A stretch of DNA of 15,606 nt from DATDOY01 sp035293045 (GTDB taxonomy: Bacteria; Actinomycetota; Acidimicrobiia; IMCC26256; JACPCJ01): NCBI GenBank assembly GCA_035293045.1, contig DATDOY010000142.1:1-15606 (forward strand). Reading direction: 5' to 3'. The translations under genes were made by a program, and so were the position numbers. Under the pieces are notes generated by a model, which did not search any database, had not been told where the DNA came from, and was given only the letters and a program-made list of their open reading frames with translations. Positions 1-6,289 of this stretch are shown piece after piece (the stretch's first letter is position 1; each line of letters begins with the position of its first letter).

Positions 1-2
1 AC

Positions 3-74
3 TGCGTGCGCCCGATCACCGGTGAGGTGATCTTCGGACACGCGGAGCCGAAACTGCCGGTCCCGGGCGCCTGA
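3..74 (+). CDS. C-terminal end of an unrecognised protein (5' truncated by window edge)
   Basis: The only frame open from the window edge reads 23 residues (CVRPITGEVIFGHAEPKLPV, then PGA) and stops with TGA at 72-74. The next start codon, a GTG at 76, lies one base after this stop, which fits tight gene packing on the same strand. The fragment is too short to assign to a family. It could also be a chance open frame, since nothing upstream is visible. Confidence 0.4.
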   Translation, partial: CVRPITGEVIFGHAEPKLPVPGA

Positions 75-75
75 G

Positions 76-348
76 GTGACTGCCGGGCTGGTCACGAATC
101 CGGCACTGGGGTCTATCCCGATCGGGGACCGCCTCTACGCGCGGGCGCTCGCACTCACGGTACGCGGCGGGCCGACGTCGGACGCAGCGGCCGAGCTCCT
201 GGACCTCGTGAACGGTGATCCCCACTTGCTCGGCGCAGCGCGAGAGCGCTGTGCGGTCCTCGCCCGCGAGTACCCGGATTCGCCTCACGCCGACCGCGCG
301 CAGGCCCTCGTGAGGTACGCATGGCTCGCCGCCATCGCGGCCGCGTGA
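76..348 (+). CDS. Small protein of unknown function, 90 aa
   Basis: A GTG-started frame of 90 codons follows the upstream stop almost directly. I do not recognise the family. The protein looks helical and Ala/Leu-rich, with no cysteine pair, signal peptide or clear membrane helix. One stretch (residues about 36-78) resembles a generic helical hairpin with regularly spaced Leu and Ala, but no named repeat can be claimed. No strong Shine-Dalgarno sequence precedes the GTG, so translation may be coupled to the upstream gene. The overlapping minus-strand frames are Arg/Pro-rich shadows, which supports this strand. It sits 43 bases before the DUF1918 gene and could share its transcript. Confidence 0.5.
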   Translation: MTAGLVTNPALGSIPIGDRLYARALALTVRGGPTSDAAAELLDLVNGDPHLLGAARERCAVLAREYPDSPHADRAQALVRYAWLAAIAAA

Positions 349-391
349 CGGGGCCGGCTAGACGACCGAAGAATCGGATAGAGGAGGCGCC

Positions 392-646
392 ATGAAGGCA
401 AGCGTGGGCGATCGACTGGTGATCAAGGCTCACCACGTCGGAGAGCACGACCGCGACGCCGAGATCGTCGACGTCCGAGGGCCGGGTGGAGACCCACCGT
501 GGGTGATCCGTTGGGAGGACTCTGGCCATGAGGTCCTGTTCTTCCCGGGGCCGGACGCCATGATCGAACACTACCCACCCCACCGCGACGGTCAGCGGCC
601 ACTCCGGCGCTCGCGGGCGCGGTCGGTCGTCCGCGCAGCGCCTTGA
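392..646 (+). CDS. DUF1918 domain protein, 84 aa
   Basis: The first 60 or so residues carry the recognisable DUF1918 pattern: an opening KASVGDRLVIKAHHVGE, then DRDAEIVDVRGPGGDPPW and a GHEVLFFPGPDA block. The domain is a small SH3-like beta fold, common in actinobacteria, whose biochemical role is unknown. It is often found near stress genes, as here. The start ATG is preceded by a good ribosome site (GAGGAG, 6 bases upstream). The last 20 residues (HRDGQRPLRRSRARSVVRAA) are basic, low in complexity and beyond the usual end of the family, so they may be a non-conserved tail. The CBS-BON gene starts 34 bases downstream on the same strand. Confidence 0.85.
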   Translation: MKASVGDRLVIKAHHVGEHDRDAEIVDVRGPGGDPPWVIRWEDSGHEVLFFPGPDAMIEHYPPHRDGQRPLRRSRARSVVRAAP

Positions 647-680
647 GACTTCGGCGCTGCTCGACCAACAGGAGGATTCC

Positions 681-1349
681 ATGCGCGTCCGAGACGTGAT
701 GACGGCCGAACCGGTGACGGTGCGGGAGGAGACTCCCCTGAAGGACATCGTGACGATCCTGCTCGACCACGAGATCGGCGGCGCGCCGGTCGTCGACGAC
801 AAGGGCGCCCTGCGCGGGATCGTCACGGAGGCCGACGTGATGAGTCGGGAGGCATACGGGTCCCGCCGGCGGCGACCGCTCCGCCTCCTGGCCGACTACC
901 TCGCCGGACGCGACCCCGGCTGGCTGAGCCGCGCCTCAGGGACCACCGCCCGCGATGTGATGAGTCCGCGCGTCGTGACGACCCACCCAGGAGAGGACCT
1001 CCGGGTCGCCGCCCGGAGGATGCTCGAACAGCGGGTCAAGCGCCTGGTCGTCGTGGACGGAGACCGGATCGTCGGCATCGTCTCCCGTCAGGATCTCCTG
1101 CACCTCTTCGCCGTCCCCGACAACGAGGTGACAAGGGAGGTCGAGGCGCTGATCGCCGACGTGTGGCGGGTCCCCGAACACCTCGACGTGCGGTTCAGCG
1201 TGGACCACGGCGTGGTCCGCCTCGACGGGTCGGTGGACCATCCGAGCGACGGCGCCGTCGTCGAGCGCGCCGTGGAGGCCCTTCCCGGCGTCGTCGCCGT
1301 GGAGAGCCACCTCGACGCGCGCGAGCCCGAACCCAGACCGATGCGATGA
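681..1349 (+). CDS. CBS-pair and BON domain protein, 222 aa
   Basis: Residues 1-60 and about 90-145 are two CBS motifs. Each opens with the typical RDVM element (VRDVMTAEPVTV and ARDVMSPRVVTTHP) and ends in a GIVT/GIVS element followed by an acidic or basic pair. Paired CBS domains bind adenosine nucleotides and usually sense energy state. Residues about 148-213 form a BON-type domain (beta strand around VRLDGSVD, then an ERAVEALPGVVAVESHL helix-strand), a family linked to phospholipid or envelope association. The linker (residues 61-75) is Arg-rich. The ribosome site AGGAGG lies 6-7 bases before the ATG. The last four bases (ATGA) overlap the start of the universal stress protein, so translation is probably coupled. 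The partner protein is unknown. Confidence 0.9.
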   Translation: MRVRDVMTAEPVTVREETPLKDIVTILLDHEIGGAPVVDDKGALRGIVTEADVMSREAYGSRRRRPLRLLADYLAGRDPGWLSRASGTTARDVMSPRVVTTHPGEDLRVAARRMLEQRVKRLVVVDGDRIVGIVSRQDLLHLFAVPDNEVTREVEALIADVWRVPEHLDVRFSVDHGVVRLDGSVDHPSDGAVVERAVEALPGVVAVESHLDAREPEPRPMR

Positions 1350-1801
1350 CGGCTCCGTTGATCGTCCTGGGGCTCGACGGCTCCGAGGGCGCCGCCCGGG
1401 CCCTCGAGTGGTGCCGGGAGAACGCCACCAAGCTCGGCGCCGAGGTGCTCGCCGTCCACGCCTACTCGCTCGCGGCCTTCACCCTCCCTTACTACGACAT
1501 CCCCTCCATGGCAGAGGCCGCGGAAGATGCCCGCGAGGAGCTTGCCCGCCTGCTCGACACCGAGTGGACCGCCCGCCTCGAGGGTGTGCCCCATCGCACG
1601 GCGTTCGTCGAGGGCCCCACTGCCCGCTGCCTTCTCGAACTCGCCGAGAAGGAGGGTGCCGCCATGATCGTCGTGGGCAGCCGGGGTCGTGGGGGCTTCG
1701 CCGAGCTCCTCCTGGGCAGCGTGAGCCATCATCTCGCGCACCACGCCCCGTGCGCGGTGCTCATCGTGCCCGGCGACCGCCGACGAGAGGAGGAGGGGTA
1801 G
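1346..1801 (+). CDS. Universal stress protein, UspA family, 151 aa
   Basis: The N-terminus (PLIVLGLDGSEGAARALEWC) is the usual first strand and loop of the UspA fold. The C-terminal half carries the ATP-binding motif G-X2-G-X9-G-S at residues 111-125 (GSRGRGGFAELLLGS), so this copy belongs to the ATP-binding class. Length is typical for a single-domain Usp. I chose the ATG at 1346 because it overlaps the CBS-BON stop (ATGA) and matches the family N-terminus. Longer in-frame starts upstream give only Arg-rich sequence that overlaps the CBS gene. Known family members act in dormancy, redox or energy stress. The CBS neighbour also senses adenylates, which suggests a shared stress signal. Confidence 0.93.
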   Translation: MTAPLIVLGLDGSEGAARALEWCRENATKLGAEVLAVHAYSLAAFTLPYYDIPSMAEAAEDAREELARLLDTEWTARLEGVPHRTAFVEGPTARCLLELAEKEGAAMIVVGSRGRGGFAELLLGSVSHHLAHHAPCAVLIVPGDRRREEEG

Positions 1802-2163
1802 TGGACTACCACGAACACTTCGACGACCTCCGGGAGCCGACCCGCGAGCTGCGCCGCGCGGCGCCTGGTGCTTTGGCAGGATTCGGGCAACTCCACGAGG
1901 CCGCCTTGACGGAGGGTGCACTCCCCGCCCGGGTGAAGGAACTGACCGCACTGGCCATCGCCGTCGTCAAGCACTGCGACGGCTGCATCGCCCACCACGC
2001 CCGCGCCGCCGCTCGCCTCGGGGCGACCCCTGCCGAGGTGGCCGAGGCGCTCGGCGTCGCGCTGCTCATGGACGGGGGCCCGGCCACGGTCTATGGACCG
2101 CGCGCCTGGGCCGCCTACCAAGAGTTCGCTGAGCGCGAGAGCGCGCCAAGAGCCATCGCATGA
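1801..2163 (+). CDS. AhpD-like / carboxymuconolactone decarboxylase family protein, 120 aa
   Basis: The core holds the AhpD-type redox motif, with C59 and C62 in KHCDGCIAHHARAA followed by His 65/66. Around it are the expected helices: VKELTALAIAVV before it, and ARLGATPAEVAEALGVALLMDGG after it. Family members reduce peroxides or act as alkylhydroperoxidase partners, using the CXXC pair and a downstream His as proton relay. The start is a GTG that shares its first base with the TAG stop of the Usp gene (TAGTG). The reading frame continues far upstream but would lie inside the Usp gene as Arg/Pro-rich sequence, so the short form is right. The stop overlaps the next gene by ATGA. A peroxidase role in the stress cluster is an inference. 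Confidence 0.9.
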   Translation: MDYHEHFDDLREPTRELRRAAPGALAGFGQLHEAALTEGALPARVKELTALAIAVVKHCDGCIAHHARAAARLGATPAEVAEALGVALLMDGGPATVYGPRAWAAYQEFAERESAPRAIA

Positions 2164-2618
2164 CCGCACCCTCCACGACGTCCGTCACGCTGCAGGCCGC
2201 GTTGGAGCGTCGCGAGGGGATGGCCAGCGCGCTCACCCGGCTCGAAGACGTACTCACGTCCCACGACGCGGCCCCGAGCGACGTAGTCGCCGCGGTCGCC
2301 CAGGTGCGCGACGAGCTCTGCGCCCACGTAGCCGTGGTGGAGGATCCCGACGAAGGGCTCTTTCGGGAGGTCACAGTGCGCGCGCCTCGTCTCGTTCACC
2401 ACATGGAACGGCTCCGCCGCGACCATCTCGAGCTTGTGGATCTGGCAGGCAAAGCCTTGGCCGCAGCCGAGCGGCTTCACGACCCACCGCTGCCGGAGCT
2501 GATGGCGTTCGTCCATTCCGAAGCGTCGGCGCTGGCGACGCGACTTCGCGCCCACCGCCGCGTCGGCGCGCGCCTCGTCTACGAGGCCTACGACGTCGAC
2601 CTCGGGGGCGGCGACTGA
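2160..2618 (+). CDS. Hemerythrin-like helical protein, 152 aa
   Basis: This is an all-helical protein with His and acidic residues spaced as in bacterial hemerythrin-like proteins: H56 with E61/D64 (AHVAVVEDPDEGLF), H80/H81 and H89 (LVHHMERLRRDHLEL), and H132 near the end (LRAHRRVGARLVYEAYDVDLGGGD). The family binds a di-iron centre and handles oxygen or related ligands. Here the canonical HxxxE motif is not exact, so the metal site is a tentative reading. The ATG overlaps the AhpD-like stop (ATGA). It is the last gene of the stress cluster and is followed by a convergent operon only 20 bases away. Alternative: an unrelated helical stress protein without iron. Confidence 0.65.
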   Translation: MTAPSTTSVTLQAALERREGMASALTRLEDVLTSHDAAPSDVVAAVAQVRDELCAHVAVVEDPDEGLFREVTVRAPRLVHHMERLRRDHLELVDLAGKALAAAERLHDPPLPELMAFVHSEASALATRLRAHRRVGARLVYEAYDVDLGGGD

Positions 2619-2624
2619 CCCGCC

Positions 2625-2655
2625 GCGGCCGTCACGGTTCACTCACGACGGCCGC
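2625..2655. terminator. Inverted repeat between convergent operons, possible bidirectional terminator
   Basis: GCGGCCGTC at 2625-2633 pairs perfectly with GACGGCCGC at 2647-2655 across a 13-nt loop. It lies just past the hemerythrin-like stop (2618) and overlaps the last few codons of the convergent minus-strand gene (stop at 2639). There is no T-run on either side, so this would be a structure-dependent or Rho-assisted end rather than a classic intrinsic terminator. Confidence 0.45.
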
Positions 2656-2968
2656 TCACTGGGACACGCCACCCGATCACCGTGCCGGCACCGTCGTCGA
2701 TTTCCCGTAGCACGACTTCGCCGTTGCCCGCTTCGAGACGGACGTCCACGCTGGTGGCACCCGCATGCCGACCCGCGTTGAAACAGCGATTCTCGCAAGG
2801 TGGCGAGGAGACCGAGGTGCCCTCGAGTCGGTCGACGCGCTGGATGACGAGATCGGTGGTCCCCGCGCCGCGCCCATCGCTCGCGCAACGAACGCGGCGT
2901 CCGTCGGCGCGAAAGCTCCCCCAGTATTCGGCCTCGGCGAGCTGGGACGGCGAGAACAGGGCCCACAT
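2639..2968 (-). CDS. Protein of unknown function, 109 aa
   Basis: I do not recognise the family. The frame opens with MWALFSPSQLAEAEYWGSFR, has strong G/C third-position bias and balanced composition, unlike the competing minus-strand frame, which is Arg-rich. Visible features are a short Cys pair (PPCENRCFNAG, C-X3-C) and a beta-rich second half (TSVDVRLEAGNGEVVLREID). The ATG lies 22 bases after the methyltransferase stop and has no strong ribosome site, so expression may depend on upstream translation. It is the last gene of the leftward operon that starts near 6290. The operon context hints at a link to sulfur or redox metabolism, but no function can be stated. Confidence 0.6.
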   Translation of the reverse strand: MWALFSPSQLAEAEYWGSFRADGRRVRCASDGRGAGTTDLVIQRVDRLEGTSVSSPPCENRCFNAGRHAGATSVDVRLEAGNGEVVLREIDDGAGTVIGWRVPVSGRRE

Positions 2969-2990
2969 CCAGTCGGTTCCGTGCGTCGCC

Positions 2991-3686
2991 TCACACCCTC
3001 TCGACGACGAGCACCTGGAAGGCGCCGAGCCCCGGCGCGAGCCGTCCGGCCGTCTCGAGGAGCGGGCCGAGGCGCGACAGACCCGGTATCGCCCGGGGCG
3101 CGAACAGCGCGCCGCGGACGCGCGCCCGTCCCGGGCGGGCCCCGAGCCCCAGAAGCCGCCGGCGCGTGAGGAACCGGGCCCCTCGCCAGGGCGGCTCGCG
3201 GAAGCGGCGCCGGTACCCCAGCCCCCAGGGGCTCCGGGGGTTGAGCTCGCCCACGACCAGCCGCCCACCGGGACGCGTGACGCGGGCCACTTCGGAGAGA
3301 ACGGACGTCGGGTCGCCCGCGAAGCAGAGCACGGTGACGGCCACAGAGGCAGCAAAGGCCCCATCGCGGAAGGGCAGGCGATGGAGGTCGGCGAGCACGC
3401 GAGGACCGGCGAGACGCTGCGACGCCACCACCAGCATCCCCGGGTCGATGTCGACGCCCACCACGGCGGCCCCGTGGGCCTCCAGGAGTTCGCCCAAGCG
3501 ACCGGTGCCGCATCCGGCATCCAACACGAGACCCGGGGTGGGCGTCCCGAGCTCCCCGATGACCGACCGGGCCTCGACCTCGAACGCGTACCGGCCCCAG
3601 CGAGTCTCGAACCACCGGTCGTAGGTGAGCGCCGCCTCGTCGGAAGGGAGAGTACGAGCCAGACGGGTCGCGGCCATCGCCGTCAC
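2991..3686 (-). CDS. Class I SAM-dependent methyltransferase, 231 aa
   Basis: Motif I is clear at residues 54-62 (VLDAGCGTG), the acidic end of strand beta-2 at 78-81 (VDID), and the post-motif region reads LPFRDGAFAASVAVTVLCF, followed by VARVTRPGGRLVVGELN (motif III). This is the UbiE/methyltransferase-11 layout. The second half is Arg-rich (GYRRRFREPPWRGARFLTRR), with no pattern that names the substrate. It lacks the conserved extra Cys set of arsenite methyltransferases, so the neighbouring ArsR does not make it ArsM. The GTG start overlaps the ArsR stop by four bases (GTGA), so the two are translationally coupled. A small thiol or a quinone are possible substrates given the SQR gene upstream, but this is a guess. 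Confidence 0.85.
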   Translation of the reverse strand: MTAMAATRLARTLPSDEAALTYDRWFETRWGRYAFEVEARSVIGELGTPTPGLVLDAGCGTGRLGELLEAHGAAVVGVDIDPGMLVVASQRLAGPRVLADLHRLPFRDGAFAASVAVTVLCFAGDPTSVLSEVARVTRPGGRLVVGELNPRSPWGLGYRRRFREPPWRGARFLTRRRLLGLGARPGRARVRGALFAPRAIPGLSRLGPLLETAGRLAPGLGAFQVLVVERV

Positions 3687-4012
3687 GGATCAGACGCCCG
3701 GTCCGCCAGCCGTGACAGGGCGCTGCACACTTCGAGGACCTCTGTGGGAACCAACCGGCACACGACGCGTGTGCCCTCACGCCGCGTGGCGACCAGGCCC
3801 GGCCGGCGGAGGCGGGCCAGGTGATGGGAGGCGTTGGCCACCGAGAGTCCGAGGCGGCGGGCAACCTCGCTCACGGGCAGGTCTCCCTCGGCCAGGAGCG
3901 CGACCACCTCGAGACGGTGGGGGCTGGCCAGGGCGGCGAGCACCTCGGCGGTCCGCTCGGGATCCCGGGGACCCTCCGTCTCGGCGTCGTCGGGGGCGAC
4001 GCTCAGAACCAT
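3683..4012 (-). CDS. ArsR-family winged-helix regulator, 109 aa
   Basis: The centre is a typical ArsR winged helix: SPHRLEVVALLAEGDLPVSEVARRLGLSVANASHHLARLRRPGLV, with the beta-wing ATRREGTRVVCRLV. The classic ELCVCDL metal motif is absent. Two cysteines remain, C85 in the wing and C96 in the last helix, which could be a dithiol sensor like those of persulfide-sensing ArsR proteins. I chose the ATG at 4012 rather than the frame start at 4057, because it overlaps the flavoprotein stop by ten bases and the family begins near here. The stop overlaps the methyltransferase GTG. It is the second ArsR of the same operon, so it may tune the distal genes or respond to another signal. Confidence 0.87.
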   Translation of the reverse strand: MVLSVAPDDAETEGPRDPERTAEVLAALASPHRLEVVALLAEGDLPVSEVARRLGLSVANASHHLARLRRPGLVATRREGTRVVCRLVPTEVLEVCSALSRLADRASDP

Positions 4013-5157
4013 CGCCGGAGCCAGTACTGCTCGAAGGCGACCTTGGCGAGGTGCCACCGCCGCCCAGGCCGCCGCAGGTGCACCTCCGGGGCCTCATCCT
4101 CATAGAAGTCGCCGGTGGCGTAGGCGGCGCGGCCGTCACCCAACTCCACGAAACAGGCCCCGCTGCCGTCGAAGGTCGCCGCCTGGGCTCGCCCCGACAG
4201 CCCGGCCACGATGCGGTCGGCGACGACCTCGGCCTCGGCGTGCGCGAACACGCCGGCCTTGGGCAGGAACTTCCCCCCGGCGATGGGGATGGCGGTGACG
4301 TCGCCGATGGCGTACACGCCCTCGGCGTTCGTCGACAGCGTGGCGCGATCGACCGGCACGAACCCGGTCTCGCCCGAGAGCGCGCTCTCGCGCACCACCT
4401 GGGGCGCCCGGTGCGGGGGAACGCCGAGGAGAAGGTTGGCGACCACCCGCTCGCCGGATGCGAGGACGACCTGACCCGCCTTGGCGTCGACGCGCTCGAC
4501 GGTCGACCCGGGGTGGAACCCGATCCCCCGCTCGGTGAGCATCTCTCGCAGCGCCTCGCCGAGCACCGGCCCCGCGGTCGGCATCGGTTGGGGCTCGGGC
4601 GTGTATACGTCGATGCGGCACCCGTCTCGCACCCCCCGCCGGCGCAGCATCGCCTCCACAAGGAACGCCGTCTCGTAGGGGGCCGCCGGGCACTTGTACG
4701 GGAGGCTCGAGACGAGCACGACGACGTGGCCGCCCTCGAAACGCGCCAGCGCGGCGCCGCTGTGCAGCGCGCCCTCCAGCGTGTAGATGTTGTGGGCGCC
4801 TTCCGAGAAGCCCGGGAGATCCCCGGGGGCGAGCTCGGCCCCCAATGAGACGACAAGGGCGTCGTAGTCCAACTCAGCCTCCGAGGTCTTGACCCGGCGG
4901 TGCGCGGGGTCGATCTCGAGGACCTCGGCCCGGTGGACCTCGATCCCGCGGCGCCCGAGCCGGGCGAGGTCGCGCGCCACCTGCTCGGGGCGCCGGGCAC
5001 CGGTCATCACCCACAAGTACGAGGGCGCGAACCGGTACTCGGCGTTGCGCTCGACGAGGACGACGCGGTCGGCGTCGTCGAGGCGACGGCGCAGCCGGCG
5101 GGCGGCCACGACGCCCCCGGTCCCGCCACCGAGCACCACCACGGTCTTCCCGCTCAT
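4003..5157 (-). CDS. Sulfide:quinone oxidoreductase-like FAD flavoprotein, 384 aa
   Basis: The N-terminus has the dinucleotide-binding GGGTGG (residues 10-15) after VVVL. VVSLGAEL (residues 102-109) and the C-terminal FAD motif VYAIGDVTAI (281-290) complete the pyridine nucleotide-disulfide oxidoreductase layout. C156 sits in LPYKCPAAPYE, the conserved Cys context of SQR and flavocytochrome c sulfide dehydrogenase, and C335 lies in GACFVELG near the C-terminus. These two would form the trisulfide-bridge pair, and a further C180 is present. SQR oxidises sulfide to polysulfide or persulfide at the membrane and reduces quinone. The ATG at 5157 has GGAGG ten bases upstream. A start at 5196 would add only a Gly/Arg-rich stretch made by hairpin DNA. 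Alternative: NDH-2-like enzyme, less likely given the Cys context and the DsrE, rhodanese and MBL neighbours. Confidence 0.85.
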   Translation of the reverse strand: MSGKTVVVLGGGTGGVVAARRLRRRLDDADRVVLVERNAEYRFAPSYLWVMTGARRPEQVARDLARLGRRGIEVHRAEVLEIDPAHRRVKTSEAELDYDALVVSLGAELAPGDLPGFSEGAHNIYTLEGALHSGAALARFEGGHVVVLVSSLPYKCPAAPYETAFLVEAMLRRRGVRDGCRIDVYTPEPQPMPTAGPVLGEALREMLTERGIGFHPGSTVERVDAKAGQVVLASGERVVANLLLGVPPHRAPQVVRESALSGETGFVPVDRATLSTNAEGVYAIGDVTAIPIAGGKFLPKAGVFAHAEAEVVADRIVAGLSGRAQAATFDGSGACFVELGDGRAAYATGDFYEDEAPEVHLRRPGRRWHLAKVAFEQYWLRRWF

Positions 5158-5246
5158 CGGGCCGGCGCCTCCGGCGCCTGTGCGGCTCCGCCGCACCCCG
5201 CTTCGCGGGCGCCGTATCTCTGGTTCGCTCGCTGGCGCTCGCTCAT
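5154..5246 (-). CDS. Possible 30-codon mini-ORF linking dsrE-like and sqr-like genes
   Basis: A frame opens with an ATG that shares one base with the DsrE-like stop (TGATG at 5248-5244). It reads MSERQRANQRYGAREAGCGG and then ten Ala/Pro/Glu-rich residues, and stops with TGA overlapping the SQR-like ATG by two bases. The whole spacer between the two genes is thus one open frame joined at both ends by start-stop overlaps. The DNA is a series of short hairpins, so the peptide may be a by-product of a repeat element whose length keeps ribosomes moving from one gene to the next. Peptide function is unknown. It may not be a gene at all. Confidence 0.35.
   Translation of the reverse strand: MSERQRANQRYGAREAGCGGAAQAPEAPAR
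5164..5209. repeat. Three tandem short hairpins in the dsrE-sqr spacer
   Basis: Three perfect stems follow each other. GGCGCC at 5164-5169 pairs with 5173-5178 (loop TCC). GTGCGGC at 5180-5186 pairs with GCCGCAC at 5190-5196 (loop TCC). CCCGC at 5197-5201 pairs with GCGGG at 5205-5209 (loop TTC). Next to them the octamer CGCTCGCT occurs twice (5226-5233 and 5236-5243). The array looks like a small intercistronic repeat element. It could stabilise or punctuate the mRNA between the DsrE-like and SQR-like genes. Confidence 0.6.
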
Positions 5247-5596
5247 CAGAACGTCACCACTTTGTCGGCCCACACCGTCCACTCGGCCAGCTCGTCGAGC
5301 GAGGACTTGTGCGCCCCCTTCGTGAGCATCTCCTCGGTGATGCCGCGGGCCTCCAGACAGGTGCCGCAGCACCCGACGTCGGCGCCGTGTCGGGCGGCCG
5401 ACTCGATCATCCGGTCGAGGTGGTACCAGCCGTCGGGAACCTTCTGGTTCTCCATGGCGCACCCCACCGCGTCGCCGATGAGGAACACCCGCACCTCGGT
5501 GTCGTCGCCCCGGGCCAGGGCCCCGGCGAGCCGCAGGCCGTTGTAGGAGCGCTCCGTGCCGTAGGGCGGGTCGTTGAGGATCAGCAGCGTCTTCAT
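5246..5596 (-). CDS. DsrE/DsrF-like sulfur-carrier family protein, 116 aa
   Basis: The N-terminal MKTLLILNDPPYGTERSYNGLR, with RVFLIGDAVGCAM in the middle, is the DsrE-like Rossmann-type fold. Four cysteines are present: C46 in the GDAVGCAM loop and a cluster at C76, C77 and C80 (VGCCGTCLEARG), the usual place for the sulfur-relay Cys of the family. DsrE-like proteins carry or transfer persulfide sulfur between enzymes. A strong ribosome site (AGGAGG, 7 bases) precedes the ATG. An in-frame extension to 5662 is Arg-rich and overlaps the regulator gene, so it was rejected. It sits 23 bases after the ArsR-rhodanese stop and upstream of the SQR-like gene, which fits a partner that takes sulfur released by SQR. 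Confidence 0.9.
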   Translation of the reverse strand: MKTLLILNDPPYGTERSYNGLRLAGALARGDDTEVRVFLIGDAVGCAMENQKVPDGWYHLDRMIESAARHGADVGCCGTCLEARGITEEMLTKGAHKSSLDELAEWTVWADKVVTF

Positions 5597-5619
5597 GTTC
5601 GGCCTCCTGGGTGGGTCGA

Positions 5620-6288
5620 TCACTCCTCCCCGACGGCGACGGGCAGCCCGGCCAGGCGCCACTCGGGCATTCCGTCCTCGAGCCGGCGGGCCTTGAATCC
5701 TTTGCGCCTCAGCAGAGCCACGGCCTGGGGGGCCAGCACGCAGTACGGGCCCCGGCAGTAGGCGACGATCTCGGTCCGCTTGCGCAGCCGACGCAGGCGC
5801 GTCTCCAGCTCACCGAGGGGTGCGGACAGGGCACCGGGAATGTGCCCGGCGGCAAACTCCTCTTCCGGACGGACGTCGAGGATCACCACGTCGCCGCTCT
5901 CAGCCCGCTCGAGCAGCCCCTCCCGGCTGACGGGTTCTAGGTCATCGGCTCCTTCGAAGTAGTCGCGCACGACCTGTTGGACCTCGGCGAGCCGGGCCCG
6001 GGCCACGTCGCGCAGCGACAGGACGAACCGGGCGACCTCGTCGTCGGCCAGCCGGTAGAGGACCCGGGTCCCCTCCCGCCGGGTTTCGACCAGGCGGGCC
6101 TGGCGCAGGACCTGGAGGTGCGCCGACATGGTCGTGACCCGAGTGGCCGTGAGGCTCGCCAGTTCGTCCACGCCCCGCTCGGCCTGGCCCAGCAGGTCGA
6201 GGATCTCGACCCGCGTGGCGTGCCCGGCGGCCTTGGCGATGCGGGCGAAATGCTCGTACAGGGCGTCTTTCGCTTCACGTCCAGTCAT
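5620..6288 (-). CDS. ArsR winged-helix and rhodanese fusion regulator, 222 aa
   Basis: Residues about 8-80 form an ArsR helix-turn-helix (VEILDLLGQAERGVDELASL, then TTMSAHLQVLRQARLVETRR and the wing GTRVLYRL). Residues about 118-222 are a rhodanese domain: VVILDVRPEEEFAAGHIPGA, and the active loop AYCRGPYCVLAPQA with C178 and C183. The ArsR half has no Cys at all, so sensing should occur on the rhodanese Cys, most simply by persulfidation. ArsR-rhodanese fusions are known as candidate sulfur-responsive regulators. The ATG at 6288 has GGAGG 8 bases upstream. A GTG at 6306 was rejected because it lies before that site. It heads the leftward operon and faces the MBL gene across a 100-bp spacer with a palindrome, so it likely regulates both directions. 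Confidence 0.92.
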   Translation of the reverse strand: MTGREAKDALYEHFARIAKAAGHATRVEILDLLGQAERGVDELASLTATRVTTMSAHLQVLRQARLVETRREGTRVLYRLADDEVARFVLSLRDVARARLAEVQQVVRDYFEGADDLEPVSREGLLERAESGDVVILDVRPEEEFAAGHIPGALSAPLGELETRLRRLRKRTEIVAYCRGPYCVLAPQAVALLRRKGFKARRLEDGMPEWRLAGLPVAVGEE

Positions 6289-6289
6289 C

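Noticed and set aside
2991..3686. Arsenite methyltransferase (arsM) beside an ArsR gene
   Set aside because: The conserved extra cysteines of ArsM are lacking, and the ArsR lacks the ELCVCDL-type metal motif. Only a general class I methyltransferase is supported.
2682..3824. Plus-strand open frame of 380 codons opposite the methyltransferase and ArsR genes
   Set aside because: No recognisable domain and low-complexity Arg/Pro/Ser sequence. Opposite frames encode real families with overlaps between them.
3625..4848. Long plus-strand open frame of 407 codons antisense to the SQR-like gene
   Set aside because: Composition is typical of a high-GC shadow (Arg, Gly, His and Pro rich, no domain). 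The minus-strand genes have clear motifs.
4003..5196. Longer N-terminus for the SQR-like protein from a start at 5196
   Set aside because: The 13 extra residues are made by hairpin DNA. The ATG at 5157 has a ribosome site and puts the FAD loop at the usual distance from the N-terminus.
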